Below, in pieces: positions 6,812-16,360 of a stretch of DNA of 64,000 nucleotides. This DNA comes from Spirosoma aerolatum (lineage in GTDB: Bacteria > Bacteroidota > Bacteroidia > Cytophagales > Spirosomataceae), in the NCBI RefSeq assembly GCF_002056795.1, contig NZ_CP020104.1, positions 6,519,501 through 6,583,500 of the forward strand, read 5' to 3'. A model generated the notes under the pieces. The model ran no database searches. It worked only from the letters and a program-made list of their open reading frames with translations, and was not told the DNA's origin. A program made the translations under genes and the position numbers. Positions within the stretch are counted from its first letter, which is position 1. Every line of letters starts with the position of its first letter.

Positions 6812-8582
6812 AGTTAAAGTATTTCAACTTCACAACCTCTTTGGGTTCCAGGAAACGCCATTTGCCACGGGGCAGGTCTTTCTTGGTTAATCCGGCGTAG
6901 GTTGTCCGGTCGAGTTTGGTGACCTGATAGCCAAAGTGTTCGAAAATCCGACGGACGATTCGGTTACGACCCGAGTGGATCTCGATACCGATCACCTGGG
7001 CATCGGGCGTTATGATACTTAACGCATCAGGCTTGATAGGGCCATCTTCGAGTTCGATACCGTTGCGGATAGCCTCAAAATGCTCCTCGGTCACAGGCTT
7101 ATCAATTTCAACCTGATAGATTTTACGAATGTTGTTCGACGGGTGTGTCAGTTTATCGGCCAGCTCGCCATCGTTGGTCAGTAACAGCAAACCCGTTGTA
7201 TTACGGTCTAGCCGTCCGACGGGATAAATACGGAAATTGCCAGCGTCGGCCACCAGTTCCATCACCGTTCGCCGATCTTCAGGATCTTCGGTAGTCGTGA
7301 TATAGTCCTTAGGTTTATTGAGCAACACGTACACAAACCGTTCAGGATTCAGAACTTTGGTGCCATATTTTACCGTGTCGCCTTCTTTTACTTTATAGCC
7401 CATTTCGGTCACGACTTTACCATTCACCGAAATGTCGCCCCGAGCAATGAGTTCATCGGCCTCCCGACGTGAGCATACCCCGGAGTTGGCGATGTATCGG
7501 TTCAGCCGGGTAAGGCCGGGGCCGTCCTGGTGTTCTTCCGAACGGCCACGTTTTGGCTTTTCATCACTTCCTTTCGGCTTTCCGCGCCGATCGTCCGACG
7601 ATTTCTGATGAAAGGGAGCATTCTCGGGACTTAGTGCCCGATCATAGTTTGGGGCCTGGATGTATTTTCCGGTACGTCGATCGCTTGATTCTTTGCGTTG
7701 CTGACCCGTAAAACGTGAGGAAGGTTCATCCCGATTCCAGGCTTCATCGTTGCCAGCCCGTCGGCCTCGGCCCCGTTGCTCACCCGTGTCGAAACGATTT
7801 TTGGATCGGTCGTTATCTGACTGGTTAAAGTCATCTGATCGCTTGAAGCCGGGTTTATCGTTCCGGTCGAAACGAGCAGGGCGCTCCGACCGATCGGTAT
7901 CCTTCGAGAACCGGCTGGTACGCGGGCGCTCATCATTACCAAATCGGTTATTACGTGAACCGAATCGTTCGTCGCTCCGGTCTCCGCGTGTATTTCGGTC
8001 GAAACGGGGGCGATCACCCTCCGATTCACTGCGAAAACGAGGCCGATCATGTTGTTCATCACGAAACCGACGTTCGTTGCCAGATCGATCATTATTGCGG
8101 TCAAAACGAGCGGGGCCACGCCGATTTTCATCGCGCTCATCGAACCGGCGATTTCCTGTATCTCCTGCCCGTTTCGGGCTAAACCGCTTCTCGTCACGAG
8201 GGCCTCTGGCTGGCCGATCAGTTGCGTCACGGTCAAAGCGAGGCCGACGGTCGTCAAAATCATCCCGGCGCCCCCGATCAAAGCGAGGTTTATCATCGCG
8301 ATCAAACCGGGCAGGCCCTTCGTCCCGACGTCGATCCTTGAAGTGACCCTGAGTCCGATTCCCACGCTCGTCATCACGCGGTGTTGGTTTTTGACTACGT
8401 TCCCGACTGAAACGCGGTTTGTCATCTCTGTTATCCTGCCGGTCATTACCTCGGCTAAAGCGTGGCCGATCGCCATCCTGGCTACGGTTGAAACGTGGGG
8501 CATCATCCCGACGGCCCATAGAACGACTACCATCACGGTTTTGTCGGCTACTCCGGTCGTTCTTTTCTGAATCCTGATTCAT
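6810..8582 (-). CDS. RluB/RsuA-family pseudouridine synthase with long Arg/Asp-rich N-terminal extension
   Basis: 590 residues. About the first 350 are low complexity, with many Arg, Asp, Asn, Phe and Gly in patterns such as RFDRDDKPRFDRG. From residue 356 there is an S4 RNA-binding domain (LNRYIANSGVCSRREADELI) and then the RsuA/RluB catalytic domain, with the nucleophile Asp at about 459 in GRLDRNTTGLLLLTNDGE and the C-terminal HSGRNRIVRRIFEHFGY. The family makes pseudouridine in 23S rRNA (RluB-type) or 16S rRNA. The basic-acidic tail may help RNA binding, as in other Bacteroidota homologues. The ATG at 8582 is 35-80 bases from a likely promoter. Confidence 0.9.
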   Translation of the reverse strand: MNQDSEKNDRSSRQNRDGSRSMGRRDDAPRFNRSQDGDRPRFSRGNDRQDNRDDKPRFSRERSQKPTPRDDERGNRTQGHFKDRRRDEGPARFDRDDKPRFDRGRRDDFDDRRPRFDRDATDRPARGPRDEKRFSPKRAGDTGNRRFDERDENRRGPARFDRNNDRSGNERRFRDEQHDRPRFRSESEGDRPRFDRNTRGDRSDERFGSRNNRFGNDERPRTSRFSKDTDRSERPARFDRNDKPGFKRSDDFNQSDNDRSKNRFDTGEQRGRGRRAGNDEAWNRDEPSSRFTGQQRKESSDRRTGKYIQAPNYDRALSPENAPFHQKSSDDRRGKPKGSDEKPKRGRSEEHQDGPGLTRLNRYIANSGVCSRREADELIARGDISVNGKVVTEMGYKVKEGDTVKYGTKVLNPERFVYVLLNKPKDYITTTEDPEDRRTVMELVADAGNFRIYPVGRLDRNTTGLLLLTNDGELADKLTHPSNNIRKIYQVEIDKPVTEEHFEAIRNGIELEDGPIKPDALSIITPDAQVIGIEIHSGRNRIVRRIFEHFGYQVTKLDRTTYAGLTKKDLPRGKWRFLEPKEVVKLKYFN

Positions 8583-8667
8583 GGAAAAATACAGTAAATC
8601 GCCTGTTTGTTTAGATAAGCAACACTGATTTTCAGCGTACTGTTCTAGGCAGGTAAAAATTGGGTTA

Positions 8668-8675
8668 CAAATTTA
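8668..8675 (-). promoter_or_regulatory. Candidate -7 box for the pseudouridine synthase gene
   Basis: The reverse strand reads TAAATTTG, an exact TAnnTTTG match, 85 bases upstream of the ATG at 8582. No clear TTTG is found at the expected -33 distance. Confidence 0.3.
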
Positions 8676-8753
8676 GGTTTTTTCAGGATAACCCTGTAAA
8701 ACTTCTTTTTCCGAAACGCATTTTATTGAAAAAACAATCCAGAGGAGTGCTTG

Positions 8754-8832
8754 GTCGTTAGTCGATAGTTGCTGGTTGACTGCTACTACCACTGTAAACT
8801 GACAACTGATAATCGAATACGATAAACGACTC
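8754..8832. repeat. Imperfect inverted repeat built of 7-mers
   Basis: The left side is a run of heptamers (GTCGTTA, GTCGATA, GTTGCTG, GTTGACT at 8754-8781). The right side, read in reverse, is a similar run (GTATTCG, ATTATCA, GTTGTCA, GTTTACA), starting with GTCGTTT at 8829. The arms pair only partly. It lies just upstream of the acetoacetyl-CoA synthetase start at 8843, between two divergent genes, so it is not a terminator for either. Confidence 0.6.
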
Positions 8833-8842
8833 CCAACCATCG

Positions 8843-10861
8843 ATGCCCACTCCTACCGCAAAACCTCTTTACACGCCCGATCGACGGACCATTGAGCAAA
8901 CACTGATGAAACGCTATATGGACTGGCTTTTCATTAAAAAAGGCCTGTATTTCCGTGATTACGATGACCTTTGGGATTGGTCGGTAACTGATCTGGAAGC
9001 GTTTTGGGAAAGTATCTGGCAATTTTTTGATGTGCAAAGTCACACCCCTTACCAACAGGTACTATTCAGACCGAGTGATACCGATATGATTGGGGTGGAA
9101 TGGTTTCGAGGAGCTACGCTTAACTATGCCGAACATATCTTCCGACACAAAGCGACTCACCAGGCAGCTAATCGCCCCGCGCTTCTGTTTGCTTCCGAGC
9201 AACAGCCATTGACCGCCATCTCCTGGGCCACACTGGAACGTCAGGTCGCGGCTGTAGCGGCTTATCTGCGACAGGCAGGGGTAGAAAAGGGCGATCGGGT
9301 TGTGGCTGTTCTGCCTAATATACCTGAAGCGTTGGTGGCATTTCTGGCAACAAACTCAATTGGAGCCGTCTGGTCGAGCTGCTCGCCCGATTTTGGAACC
9401 GACAGCGTTGTTGACCGATTCCAGCAAATTCAGCCTAAACTACTCTTTGCCATCGACACGTATCAATACAATGGCAAATTCGTCGATAAAGTTGATGCTA
9501 TATGTGACCTAAGCACCCACCTGCCTTCGCTTCAGGAAGTGATCTGGGTTCCTTACCGACCCTCAACGTCAAAAGACTGGCTGACTCAACTAACCGACCA
9601 CACAGTAGGGCGGACGGCCAAGTTTGTCCACTGGCAGGATGTCCTGACCACTCCAACCCCTGATGGATTGACGTTTGAACCTGTACCATTCGAGCACCCC
9701 ATCTGGGTATTGTACTCGTCAGGAACTACCGGAAAACCCAAAGCCATTACCCATAGTGTAGGCGGCTGCCTGCTCGAACACATGAAAGCCCTGGCGTTGC
9801 ATCAGGATGTTCGTATGGGCGAACGGTATTTCTGGTATTCGACGACGGGCTGGATGATGTGGAATTATGCCGTGGGTGCGATGCTGGTAGGCGCTACGCT
9901 GGTGCTGTACGACGGAGCGGCTGGTTATCCTAATCTGCATGTCTTATGGAGACTAGCCGAAACGGCTCAGATCAATCACTTCGGTGGAGGAGCCGCTTAT
10001 TATCTGGCCTGTCTGCGAGCGGATATCCACCCCGGTCAACTTGCCAAACTGTCAGCACTGCGTACAATCGGATCAACGGGCTCTCCCTTGCCTCCTGAGG
10101 GTTTTCGCTGGATATACACAGCTATTAAGCCAACTATCTGGCTGATCTCGCTCAGTGGCGGTACAGATGTATGTAGTGCATTTGTCGGCGGCAATCCACT
10201 CTTACCCGTATACGAAGGTGAAATCCAGTGCCGTATGCTGGGGGCTCATATTGAAGCGTTCGATGAGCATGCAAAGCCCGTTCGCGAATCGCTGGGCGAA
10301 ATGGTTATTCTGGAGCCCATGCCCTCCATGCCTATTTATTTCTGGAACGACCCAGATAATGACCGATACCGAAAAAGCTATTTTACCGATTATCCGGGTA
10401 TCTGGCGGCACGGCGATTATATTCAGATTACTAACCACAACGGCGTAATTATCTATGGCCGTTCCGACGCTACGCTCAACCGGGACGGAGTTCGTATTGG
10501 CACCAGCGAGATTTACAGTGCTGTAGAAAGTTTACCCGAAATTGCCGACAGCCTGATCGTTGGTCTGGAACAACCGGGTGGGCGCTATTTTATGCCGCTA
10601 TTTGTCGTCCTTCGTGAAGGGTATGATCTTACAGATGAACTGGTAGGGCGAATCAAACAGACACTCAGAAGCCAGTTTAGCCCTCGCCACGTTCCTGATC
10701 GGGTGTATTCAATCCGGGAAATCCCCTATACCATCAGCGGTAAAAAGTTGGAAACACCTATCAAGAAGATCCTGTCAGGCATGGATGCGTCGCTGGCAAC
10801 CAGTAAAGACACACTTCGCAATCCGGCCGCTCTGGATCAGTTCACCGAGTTTGTACAATGA
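8843..10861 (+). CDS. Acetoacetyl-CoA synthetase (acetoacetate-CoA ligase)
   Basis: 672 residues, the family's usual length of about 650-680. It carries the ACS-type N-terminal segment (FWESIWQFFDVQ), GDRVVAVLPNIPEA, the AMP-binding loop VLYSSGTTGKPKAITHSVGG near residue 290, YFWYSTTGWMMWN, and the C-terminal adenylate-former hinge with YGRSDATLNRDGVRIG and the final lysine motif ISGKKLETP. The reaction is ATP-dependent activation of acetoacetate to acetoacetyl-CoA. YSTTGWMMWN and GGTDVCSAFVGG favour acetoacetate over acetate. It stands alone on the plus strand and faces a minus-strand sigma factor gene. Confidence 0.93.
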   Translation: MPTPTAKPLYTPDRRTIEQTLMKRYMDWLFIKKGLYFRDYDDLWDWSVTDLEAFWESIWQFFDVQSHTPYQQVLFRPSDTDMIGVEWFRGATLNYAEHIFRHKATHQAANRPALLFASEQQPLTAISWATLERQVAAVAAYLRQAGVEKGDRVVAVLPNIPEALVAFLATNSIGAVWSSCSPDFGTDSVVDRFQQIQPKLLFAIDTYQYNGKFVDKVDAICDLSTHLPSLQEVIWVPYRPSTSKDWLTQLTDHTVGRTAKFVHWQDVLTTPTPDGLTFEPVPFEHPIWVLYSSGTTGKPKAITHSVGGCLLEHMKALALHQDVRMGERYFWYSTTGWMMWNYAVGAMLVGATLVLYDGAAGYPNLHVLWRLAETAQINHFGGGAAYYLACLRADIHPGQLAKLSALRTIGSTGSPLPPEGFRWIYTAIKPTIWLISLSGGTDVCSAFVGGNPLLPVYEGEIQCRMLGAHIEAFDEHAKPVRESLGEMVILEPMPSMPIYFWNDPDNDRYRKSYFTDYPGIWRHGDYIQITNHNGVIIYGRSDATLNRDGVRIGTSEIYSAVESLPEIADSLIVGLEQPGGRYFMPLFVVLREGYDLTDELVGRIKQTLRSQFSPRHVPDRVYSIREIPYTISGKKLETPIKKILSGMDASLATSKDTLRNPAALDQFTEFVQ

Positions 10862-10933
10862 ACAGTCAAATTCTTTTGCTTATGGCCGTACCCTGAACGA
10901 TTTATAAACACCGCACTACGACTCCTTTTCAGG

Positions 10934-11485
10934 CTAGTCGTAATAGGCTTTTGCGTAGAGTTGTTGTATTTTATCCCGGCTTCGCTTTAACCGCATTTTT
11001 ACCGTACTCGGATTCAGGCTATACAGGTTGGCAATATCATGCACACTCAATTCGTCTTCATACTTGAGTTGCAACAACATCCGTTCTTTTGTCGAGAGTG
11101 TCTTCCAGATTCGGTTCACGAGCTGCGTGGCATCACCTTGCACCGATGCATCTTCAGGCTCTGGTATGTTTTGATCGAGTTCCTCTTCGATGGTAATGAA
11201 GCTCATCCGCTTTGCCAATCGGATTTGATCAGAGCAATAGTTGAATGAAATAGCGTATAGCCAGGTTGAGAAACTCGACCGCTCCTGAAAAGCCTCCAGA
11301 CGATTAAATACCTTCAAAAATATGTCGTGGGTAAAATCTTCGGCCTTGAGAGGGTCCTTTGTCATCGACAGACAACGTCTATAGACTTTATTGACATATC
11401 GTTTATACAATATCTCAAAACAGTGGTTAGGCTGACTCGACAGGTACTGACGAATCATATCCTCATCGCTGATCAGATCAGTCAT
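10934..11485 (-). CDS. ECF-type RNA polymerase sigma factor
   Basis: 183 residues. Region 2 is at about 25-95 (HCFEILYKRYVNKVYRRCLS, DFTHDIFLKVFNRLEAFQ, FSTWLYAISFNYCSDQIR) and region 4 at about 125-178 (KERMLLQLKYEDELSVHDIA, NPSTVKMRLKRSRDKIQQLY). Such factors redirect RNA polymerase to specialised promoters, usually under an anti-sigma factor. No anti-sigma or FecR-like gene is adjacent: the right neighbour is a 447-bp AT-rich gap and the left is a convergent metabolic gene. The regulon cannot be read from this window. Confidence 0.93.
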   Translation of the reverse strand: MTDLISDEDMIRQYLSSQPNHCFEILYKRYVNKVYRRCLSMTKDPLKAEDFTHDIFLKVFNRLEAFQERSSFSTWLYAISFNYCSDQIRLAKRMSFITIEEELDQNIPEPEDASVQGDATQLVNRIWKTLSTKERMLLQLKYEDELSVHDIANLYSLNPSTVKMRLKRSRDKIQQLYAKAYYD

Positions 11486-11848
11486 AATACAATAAATTAT
11501 CTCTATGGGTTAGGGCGTAATGCCATTGAAAAGTTACGTTAAAACGCACATACTTAAGCCCTTGCTTTTGAAAAAATATATTAAAAGGTAGGTGACCTAA
11601 AATATATTTAATCGTACCATTATATAATACAATATTATGTTACCAAAAAAAACATTAAAAATATACTTAGTAACCAGCAATTATAGACAAAACAAAAGCT
11701 GTCGGCTATTTATTAGTAACAATAAAATAAAAAATATATACTATAGATTCATTGAAACAGGCTAACCATAGCAGTCGGTAAGCAACGAAACAGGTAAATA
11801 ACTGGTAAGAAAAGAGAGCAAAAATTGGCTGCATCAGGACTATAAAGC
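11486..11848. other. AT-rich intergenic region, no gene supported
   Basis: Strongly AT-rich, especially 11520-11750, with no convincing reading frame, tRNA or conserved RNA motif. It must hold the promoter of the ECF sigma gene, but I could not place a clean TTTG/TAnnTTTG pair. Confidence 0.5.
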
Positions 11849-11913
11849 AAAACGCGGGTAGTGAGACAGCTTGCAGACTTCTATCTGGCTTGCCTCTCAC
11901 TACCCGCGTTTTT
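11849..11913 (-). terminator. Strong terminator after the fused beta-oxidation gene
   Basis: An 18-bp perfect stem (11849-11866 with 11895-11912, core ACGCGGGTAGTGAGA) extended by partial inner pairing, with runs of T on the minus-strand 3' side. It lies 20 bases past the stop at 11933. The A and T runs on both flanks would let it work in either direction. Confidence 0.8.
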
Positions 11914-11932
11914 ATAAAAATCTATGTGTCCT

Positions 11933-14383
11933 TTAGTTCCGTAGCGCCTTGCCGCCCGTCAGCAGACTTTGAATTCGTTCCAGTGTCTTCTTTTCACCCG
12001 TTAGCGACAGGAAAGCCTCCCGCTCCAAGTCAAGCAGGTATTGCTCCGAAACCGTCTGTGGTGTGCTCAGATCACCCCCGCAGATAACATAGGCCAGTTT
12101 ATCGGCAATTTTCCGGTCATGGTCCGAAATGTAGCGTCCCATGTGCATGGCCGTAATTCCTGCTTTAAACAAGGCAATACCTGTTTTTCCCTGTACCTTA
12201 ATATCCGTTCGAGGCTTGGGCTGCGTATATCCATTCTCGGCCAGTTCAATAGCGGCCTGTTTAGCTTCAGCCAGCAAACGACTCCGGTTCAGCACAATCT
12301 GATCCGTCGAGCGGAGGTAATTCATTTCGCGGGCCTCCTGTGCCGAAGTCGACACTTTTGCCGTTGCGATGTTCATGAACACATTTTGCACAATGTTTAA
12401 CTCTGGATCACCGGTCTGATACAAATCCGACGCGCGGGCGGCCATTTCTTTAGTCCCACCACCAGCCGGAATCAGACCAACACCCACTTCAACCAATCCA
12501 ATATAACTTTCGGCATGGGCCACTACCCGGTCGGCATGCAGTACGGCTTCGCAGCCACCGCCCAGGGTTAAGGTATGGGGAGCTACAACAACCGGAATGG
12601 AGGAATACCGAAGCCGGGTAATGAGCTTCTGGAACTGCGCAATCATCAGATTGACTTCATCGAACTCCTGCTCGACGGCAAACATGAACAGCGTAGCCAG
12701 GTTGGCTCCTGCCGAGAATGCTTCCGTCGAATCGTTCCCTACAACCAGCCCCCGGAAGTCTTTCTCAGCCAAGGAAATACCTTTGTTCAGCGCTTCAGAA
12801 ACCTCCTGCCCAAAGGTGTTCATCTTGCTCCGGAATTCGACATTCAGAATACCATCGCCCAGATCAACAATATTCGCTCCGGCATTTTTCCAGACGATAT
12901 TGTTACTGAGGTTTTCCAGGATGGTAAACGCTTCGGTACCCGGAATTACCTTATAGCTTTTCGTCGGAATGTCGTAATACTTGCGTTTGCCGTTTTCTAC
13001 TTTGTAGAATTGATCGAAACCCGCATCGAGCATGTCGTACACCCATTGGGCAGGCTTCTGACCAAACGATTCGATCAGTTCGACGCCCTTCTTCACGCCA
13101 ATGGCATCCCAGGTTTCAAACAAGCCCATTTGCCAGCCAAATCCGGCGGTAATGGCGGCATCGATGCGGTAGAGTTCGTCCGAAATTTCGGGGATACGGT
13201 AGGTGGCATAGCGGAATCCATCGGCAAAAGTACGCCGGTAAAATTCGCCTGCTTTATCTTTCCCAGCAATCAGAACCGGAAACCGATTCTTTAGATTATC
13301 GATAGCCTTGGTGCTTTCGAGCGTCGCAAATTTGACCTTTTCCGAGGGCTTGTACTCAAAAGTTTTCAGATCGAGCGCCAGAATCAACGTCTGCCCTTTT
13401 TCGTCTTTTGTCTTCTTATAATACCCCTGCCCGGTTTTGTCGCCAAGCCACTTATTTTCCATCAGTTTCTTCACCGATGCGGGCAATTCGAACGACGCTC
13501 TCGACTCGTCGTGCTCCATTTTGACGAGATTACTGGCTACGTTGACGGTCGTATCCAGCCCTACTACATCCGACAGACGGAACGTTCCCGATTTTGGGCG
13601 TCCCACCACCGGCCCAGTCAGTTTATCAACCTCTTCGACCGACAGGCCCAGTTCTTCAGCGACCCGAATGGCTTGAATCAATGATTGAATCCCGAGCCGA
13701 TTGGCAATGAATCCGGGGGTATCTTTACAGAGAACGGTTGTCTTGCCCAGATACAAGTCGCCGTAGTTCATCAGAAAATCAACCACTGCGGGGTCGGTAT
13801 CAGGACCGGGGATGATTTCCAGTAACCGTAAATACCGGGGCGGGTTAAAGAAGTGAGTACCACAGAAATTCCGACGAAAATCGTCGCTACGCCCTTCGGC
13901 CAGCAGGTGCATCGGAATCCCGGATGTGTTGGATGTAATTAGGGTACCTGGTTTCCGAAACTGTTCAACACGTTCGTAGACCGACCGTTTAATATCCAGC
14001 CGTTCTACAACCACTTCAATCACCCAGTCGTAGGCCCCTATTTCTTTCAGGTTATCATCAAAATTACCCAATTTGATCCGGTCGGCAAATTTGGGGCTAT
14101 ACAGCGAAGCGGGGCTGGCTTTCAGCATCGCCTGAAACGAGTCGTTCACGATTCGGTTCCGAACGGCCGGACTAGCCGTAGTTAAGCCTTTGGCCTGTTC
14201 TACTTCGCTAGGTTCTTTCGGCACGATGTCTAACAGGAGTACATCAACGCCAATATTGGCAAAATGAGCCGCAATGCGTGAGCCCATAATACCTGACCCC
14301 AGCACAGCCACGCGCCGGATCGTACGATTTTTGGTCTGAAAAGACCAGCCCTCCGATTTGGGTTTTTCTAAGGTAGCTTCCAT
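11933..14383 (-). CDS. 3-hydroxyacyl-CoA dehydrogenase / enoyl-CoA hydratase fusion (FadN/FadB type)
   Basis: 816 residues. The NAD-binding dehydrogenase domain comes first (VAVLGSGIMGSRIAAHFANI at about 26-45, NTSGIPMHLLAEG, GTHFFNPPRYLRLLEIIPG), and the crotonase-fold hydratase domain is C-terminal (AFSAGANLATLF, LGGGCEAVLHADRVV, GLVEVGVGLIPAGGGTKEMA). This order is that of Bacillus FadN, the reverse of E. coli FadB. Both oxyanion-loop and catalytic-Glu segments are present. It carries out the middle two steps of fatty-acid beta-oxidation. The usual downstream thiolase and acyl-CoA dehydrogenase are absent, since a terminator follows directly. The MarR gene upstream is 72 bp away in the same orientation. 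Confidence 0.93.
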   Translation of the reverse strand: MEATLEKPKSEGWSFQTKNRTIRRVAVLGSGIMGSRIAAHFANIGVDVLLLDIVPKEPSEVEQAKGLTTASPAVRNRIVNDSFQAMLKASPASLYSPKFADRIKLGNFDDNLKEIGAYDWVIEVVVERLDIKRSVYERVEQFRKPGTLITSNTSGIPMHLLAEGRSDDFRRNFCGTHFFNPPRYLRLLEIIPGPDTDPAVVDFLMNYGDLYLGKTTVLCKDTPGFIANRLGIQSLIQAIRVAEELGLSVEEVDKLTGPVVGRPKSGTFRLSDVVGLDTTVNVASNLVKMEHDESRASFELPASVKKLMENKWLGDKTGQGYYKKTKDEKGQTLILALDLKTFEYKPSEKVKFATLESTKAIDNLKNRFPVLIAGKDKAGEFYRRTFADGFRYATYRIPEISDELYRIDAAITAGFGWQMGLFETWDAIGVKKGVELIESFGQKPAQWVYDMLDAGFDQFYKVENGKRKYYDIPTKSYKVIPGTEAFTILENLSNNIVWKNAGANIVDLGDGILNVEFRSKMNTFGQEVSEALNKGISLAEKDFRGLVVGNDSTEAFSAGANLATLFMFAVEQEFDEVNLMIAQFQKLITRLRYSSIPVVVAPHTLTLGGGCEAVLHADRVVAHAESYIGLVEVGVGLIPAGGGTKEMAARASDLYQTGDPELNIVQNVFMNIATAKVSTSAQEAREMNYLRSTDQIVLNRSRLLAEAKQAAIELAENGYTQPKPRTDIKVQGKTGIALFKAGITAMHMGRYISDHDRKIADKLAYVICGGDLSTPQTVSEQYLLDLEREAFLSLTGEKKTLERIQSLLTGGKALRN

Positions 14384-14455
14384 GGTTTAGTTTAACGCAA
14401 ATAGAACAGGCTGAACCCATCTAACAGAACGCGTTCAGCCTTAATTGACAGTATG

Positions 14456-14926
14456 TTAGTCCAGAGAAAGTTCTTCGGATTCAGTTGTTTTGATGCGGGC
14501 ATTTTCGTCTTCCACCATCTGGATAATGTCTTTCATGACCTCAAAAAAGATGACCAGTTTATCCAATGGGATTTTCTCCCGAACCATATTATTGAACAGG
14601 ATTACGCCATCGCGGGCGAGTTCGCGTTTGGCTTTACCTTCTTCAGTCAGAAATATTCGGACAAACCGCTTATCGGTTTCGTCCACTTCCCGACGAATCA
14701 GGCCCCGTTCTTCCAGACTTTTCAGCATTCGTACCAGCGAACGGGGTTCCATGCCTAGTGTCGGTCCAATTTTAGTGGCGGGCGTACCTTCTTCCAGGTC
14801 GATGTTGAGCAGCACATACCCTATCGCCATAGTGATGTCGTAGCGGGCTGCATAGGCGTTATACATGCGTGAAATGGCATGCCAACCCCATTTTATATGA
14901 AAATCAACGGTTTTCTCCTTCTTCAT
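14456..14926 (-). CDS. MarR-family transcriptional regulator
   Basis: 156 residues from the ATG at 14926. The winged-helix core is LEEGTPATKIGPTLGMEP, SLVRMLKSLEERGLIRREVD, DKRFVRIFLTEEGKAK, with recognition helix and wing in order. It starts MKKEKTVDFHIKWGWHAISR, as is usual for Bacteroidota MarR proteins linked to fatty-acid genes. The downstream gene 72 bp away is the fused beta-oxidation enzyme, so it most likely senses an acyl-CoA or fatty acid and controls its own operon; this is inference from context. An in-frame extension to 14977 is possible but gives an unlikely N-terminus. Confidence 0.9.
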   Translation of the reverse strand: MKKEKTVDFHIKWGWHAISRMYNAYAARYDITMAIGYVLLNIDLEEGTPATKIGPTLGMEPRSLVRMLKSLEERGLIRREVDETDKRFVRIFLTEEGKAKRELARDGVILFNNMVREKIPLDKLVIFFEVMKDIIQMVEDENARIKTTESEELSLD

Positions 14927-15090
14927 GGTCGATGTCGTCCTATCCCTTCTGGACGTAAATCTACCATTTTTTACCAAAAATAGTATGCATGCATACGGAT
15001 TTTATAAAATAGATGCCAGCCTGCTAATGCATTCGTGGAGTCGTGTAGCCGCTCAAACTAGCTATACGATTCCACGAATGGATCAGTCAA

Positions 15091-16356
15091 CTACTCTGCC
15101 AGCAGCTTATCAACAAGCCGATTAAACTCTTCGACGTACTGATCGTAGTATTTGCCGGTACCGGGCCCTGAGAAACCCGTATGGATATGGCGTACCTGGC
15201 CTTTTTTGTCGATGAAGATCGTTGTAGGAAAGGCCACAACGGCATTCAGATCAGGTAATGCTTTGGAAGCCTGTGCTTTATCGTTGGTCCCGGCCAATAC
15301 AATCGGATAATCAATTTTGAATCGTTGCTTCATCCGCTCAAGTTTTGGCCCCGACACAGCCATATCCGGCGAACGCTCGAACGATAATCCCAGAATTTCA
15401 ACCCCACGGGATTTGTTCTTTTTAAACCAGGGGCTCATAAAGTTCGTCTCGTCCATACAGTTGGGGCACCACGAACCCATAATCTGTACGATGGTCACTT
15501 TGCCTTTAAAACGTGGATCTGTCAGCGAAACGACATTTCCATTCGGTTCGGGGAACGAGGCCTTAAGTGTTTTTGAGCCAGGTTTCAAATAGGTTAATTT
15601 AGCGGGGTCGGGTAAGTCTGCTTTGGGATCGAAACGAGCTACCCAGGCTTCATAGCCCGAAATACCAGCCCATAAGCCGCCCTTGAGGGTTTTAGTAGCT
15701 GGATCATGTTTCGCTTTAAACAAATACACGTGCGACCCATCGAAACAGGACAAAAACAGACTATCGCCCACTACATTGCCTTCCAGATACCGATAATCGC
15801 CCGTGGGCGTCAGGAATGTACCTGTCAGCCGATTTCCCTTCTGATCGAAAATACCGACCGCGTTAACAGTGTCGACGTTGCCCGTTTCGCTGCCGAAATC
15901 CGTAGCCCATTTGCCCGTAACGTTTGTCGATGCCGACCGACCTCCTGACTCGCCGTCTGGTACAAACCGATACGTCTTTCCATACTCGGCTTCGAACGGC
16001 AAGGTTTGTAGAGGTTGTCCGACTCGTTTCCGACGATATGTACCCCGGAGCGTATTACCATTTATCTTTGCGACCAGTTCCGACTCAAACAGGGCATTCG
16101 GGATGCGGATCGAATCGCCCTGTACGGTAGCCGCATCGAGCGGTAATCGTTCATTGCCGTTTAGAGCGAACACGGTGTATGTATTGGTAGCAGAACCAGG
16201 CTGAATCGACAATCCAAATGGCAGATCGCCACCTTTGGTTTTGAGCACAGCCCGATATTGGCCCGGTTTGACGGAAGATACCTGTCCGAAACCGACCGTA
16301 ATAAGCGAGATGAATAAGCAGACTATGATTCCAATTCTACCAGCTTTGTGATTCAT
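15091..16356 (-). CDS. Secreted TlpA/ResA-like thioredoxin-fold protein
   Basis: 421 residues with a signal peptide (IIVCLFISLITVGFGQ). A ~230-residue beta-rich N-terminal part follows, then an AhpC/TSA-like thioredoxin domain from about 270 on, with the redox motif GSWCPNCMDE at about 297 and the cis-proline region AFPTTIFIDKKGQVRHIHTG. Such proteins are periplasmic disulfide reductases. The substrate is unknown and no cytochrome c maturation gene is nearby. The gene diverges from the plus-strand gene starting at 16468. Confidence 0.87.
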   Translation of the reverse strand: MNHKAGRIGIIVCLFISLITVGFGQVSSVKPGQYRAVLKTKGGDLPFGLSIQPGSATNTYTVFALNGNERLPLDAATVQGDSIRIPNALFESELVAKINGNTLRGTYRRKRVGQPLQTLPFEAEYGKTYRFVPDGESGGRSASTNVTGKWATDFGSETGNVDTVNAVGIFDQKGNRLTGTFLTPTGDYRYLEGNVVGDSLFLSCFDGSHVYLFKAKHDPATKTLKGGLWAGISGYEAWVARFDPKADLPDPAKLTYLKPGSKTLKASFPEPNGNVVSLTDPRFKGKVTIVQIMGSWCPNCMDETNFMSPWFKKNKSRGVEILGLSFERSPDMAVSGPKLERMKQRFKIDYPIVLAGTNDKAQASKALPDLNAVVAFPTTIFIDKKGQVRHIHTGFSGPGTGKYYDQYVEEFNRLVDKLLAE

Positions 16357-16360
16357 AGAA

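Noticed and set aside
7750-8570. Long plus-strand and other-frame reading frames within the pseudouridine synthase gene
   Set aside because: They mirror the Arg/Asp low-complexity part of the minus-strand gene, have skewed Arg/Ser composition and no start signals. They are shadows of the repeated codons.
11706-11900. A 64-residue hydrophobic minus-strand frame
   Set aside because: It runs through the strong terminator hairpin and AT-rich spacer, with no family resemblance or promoter.
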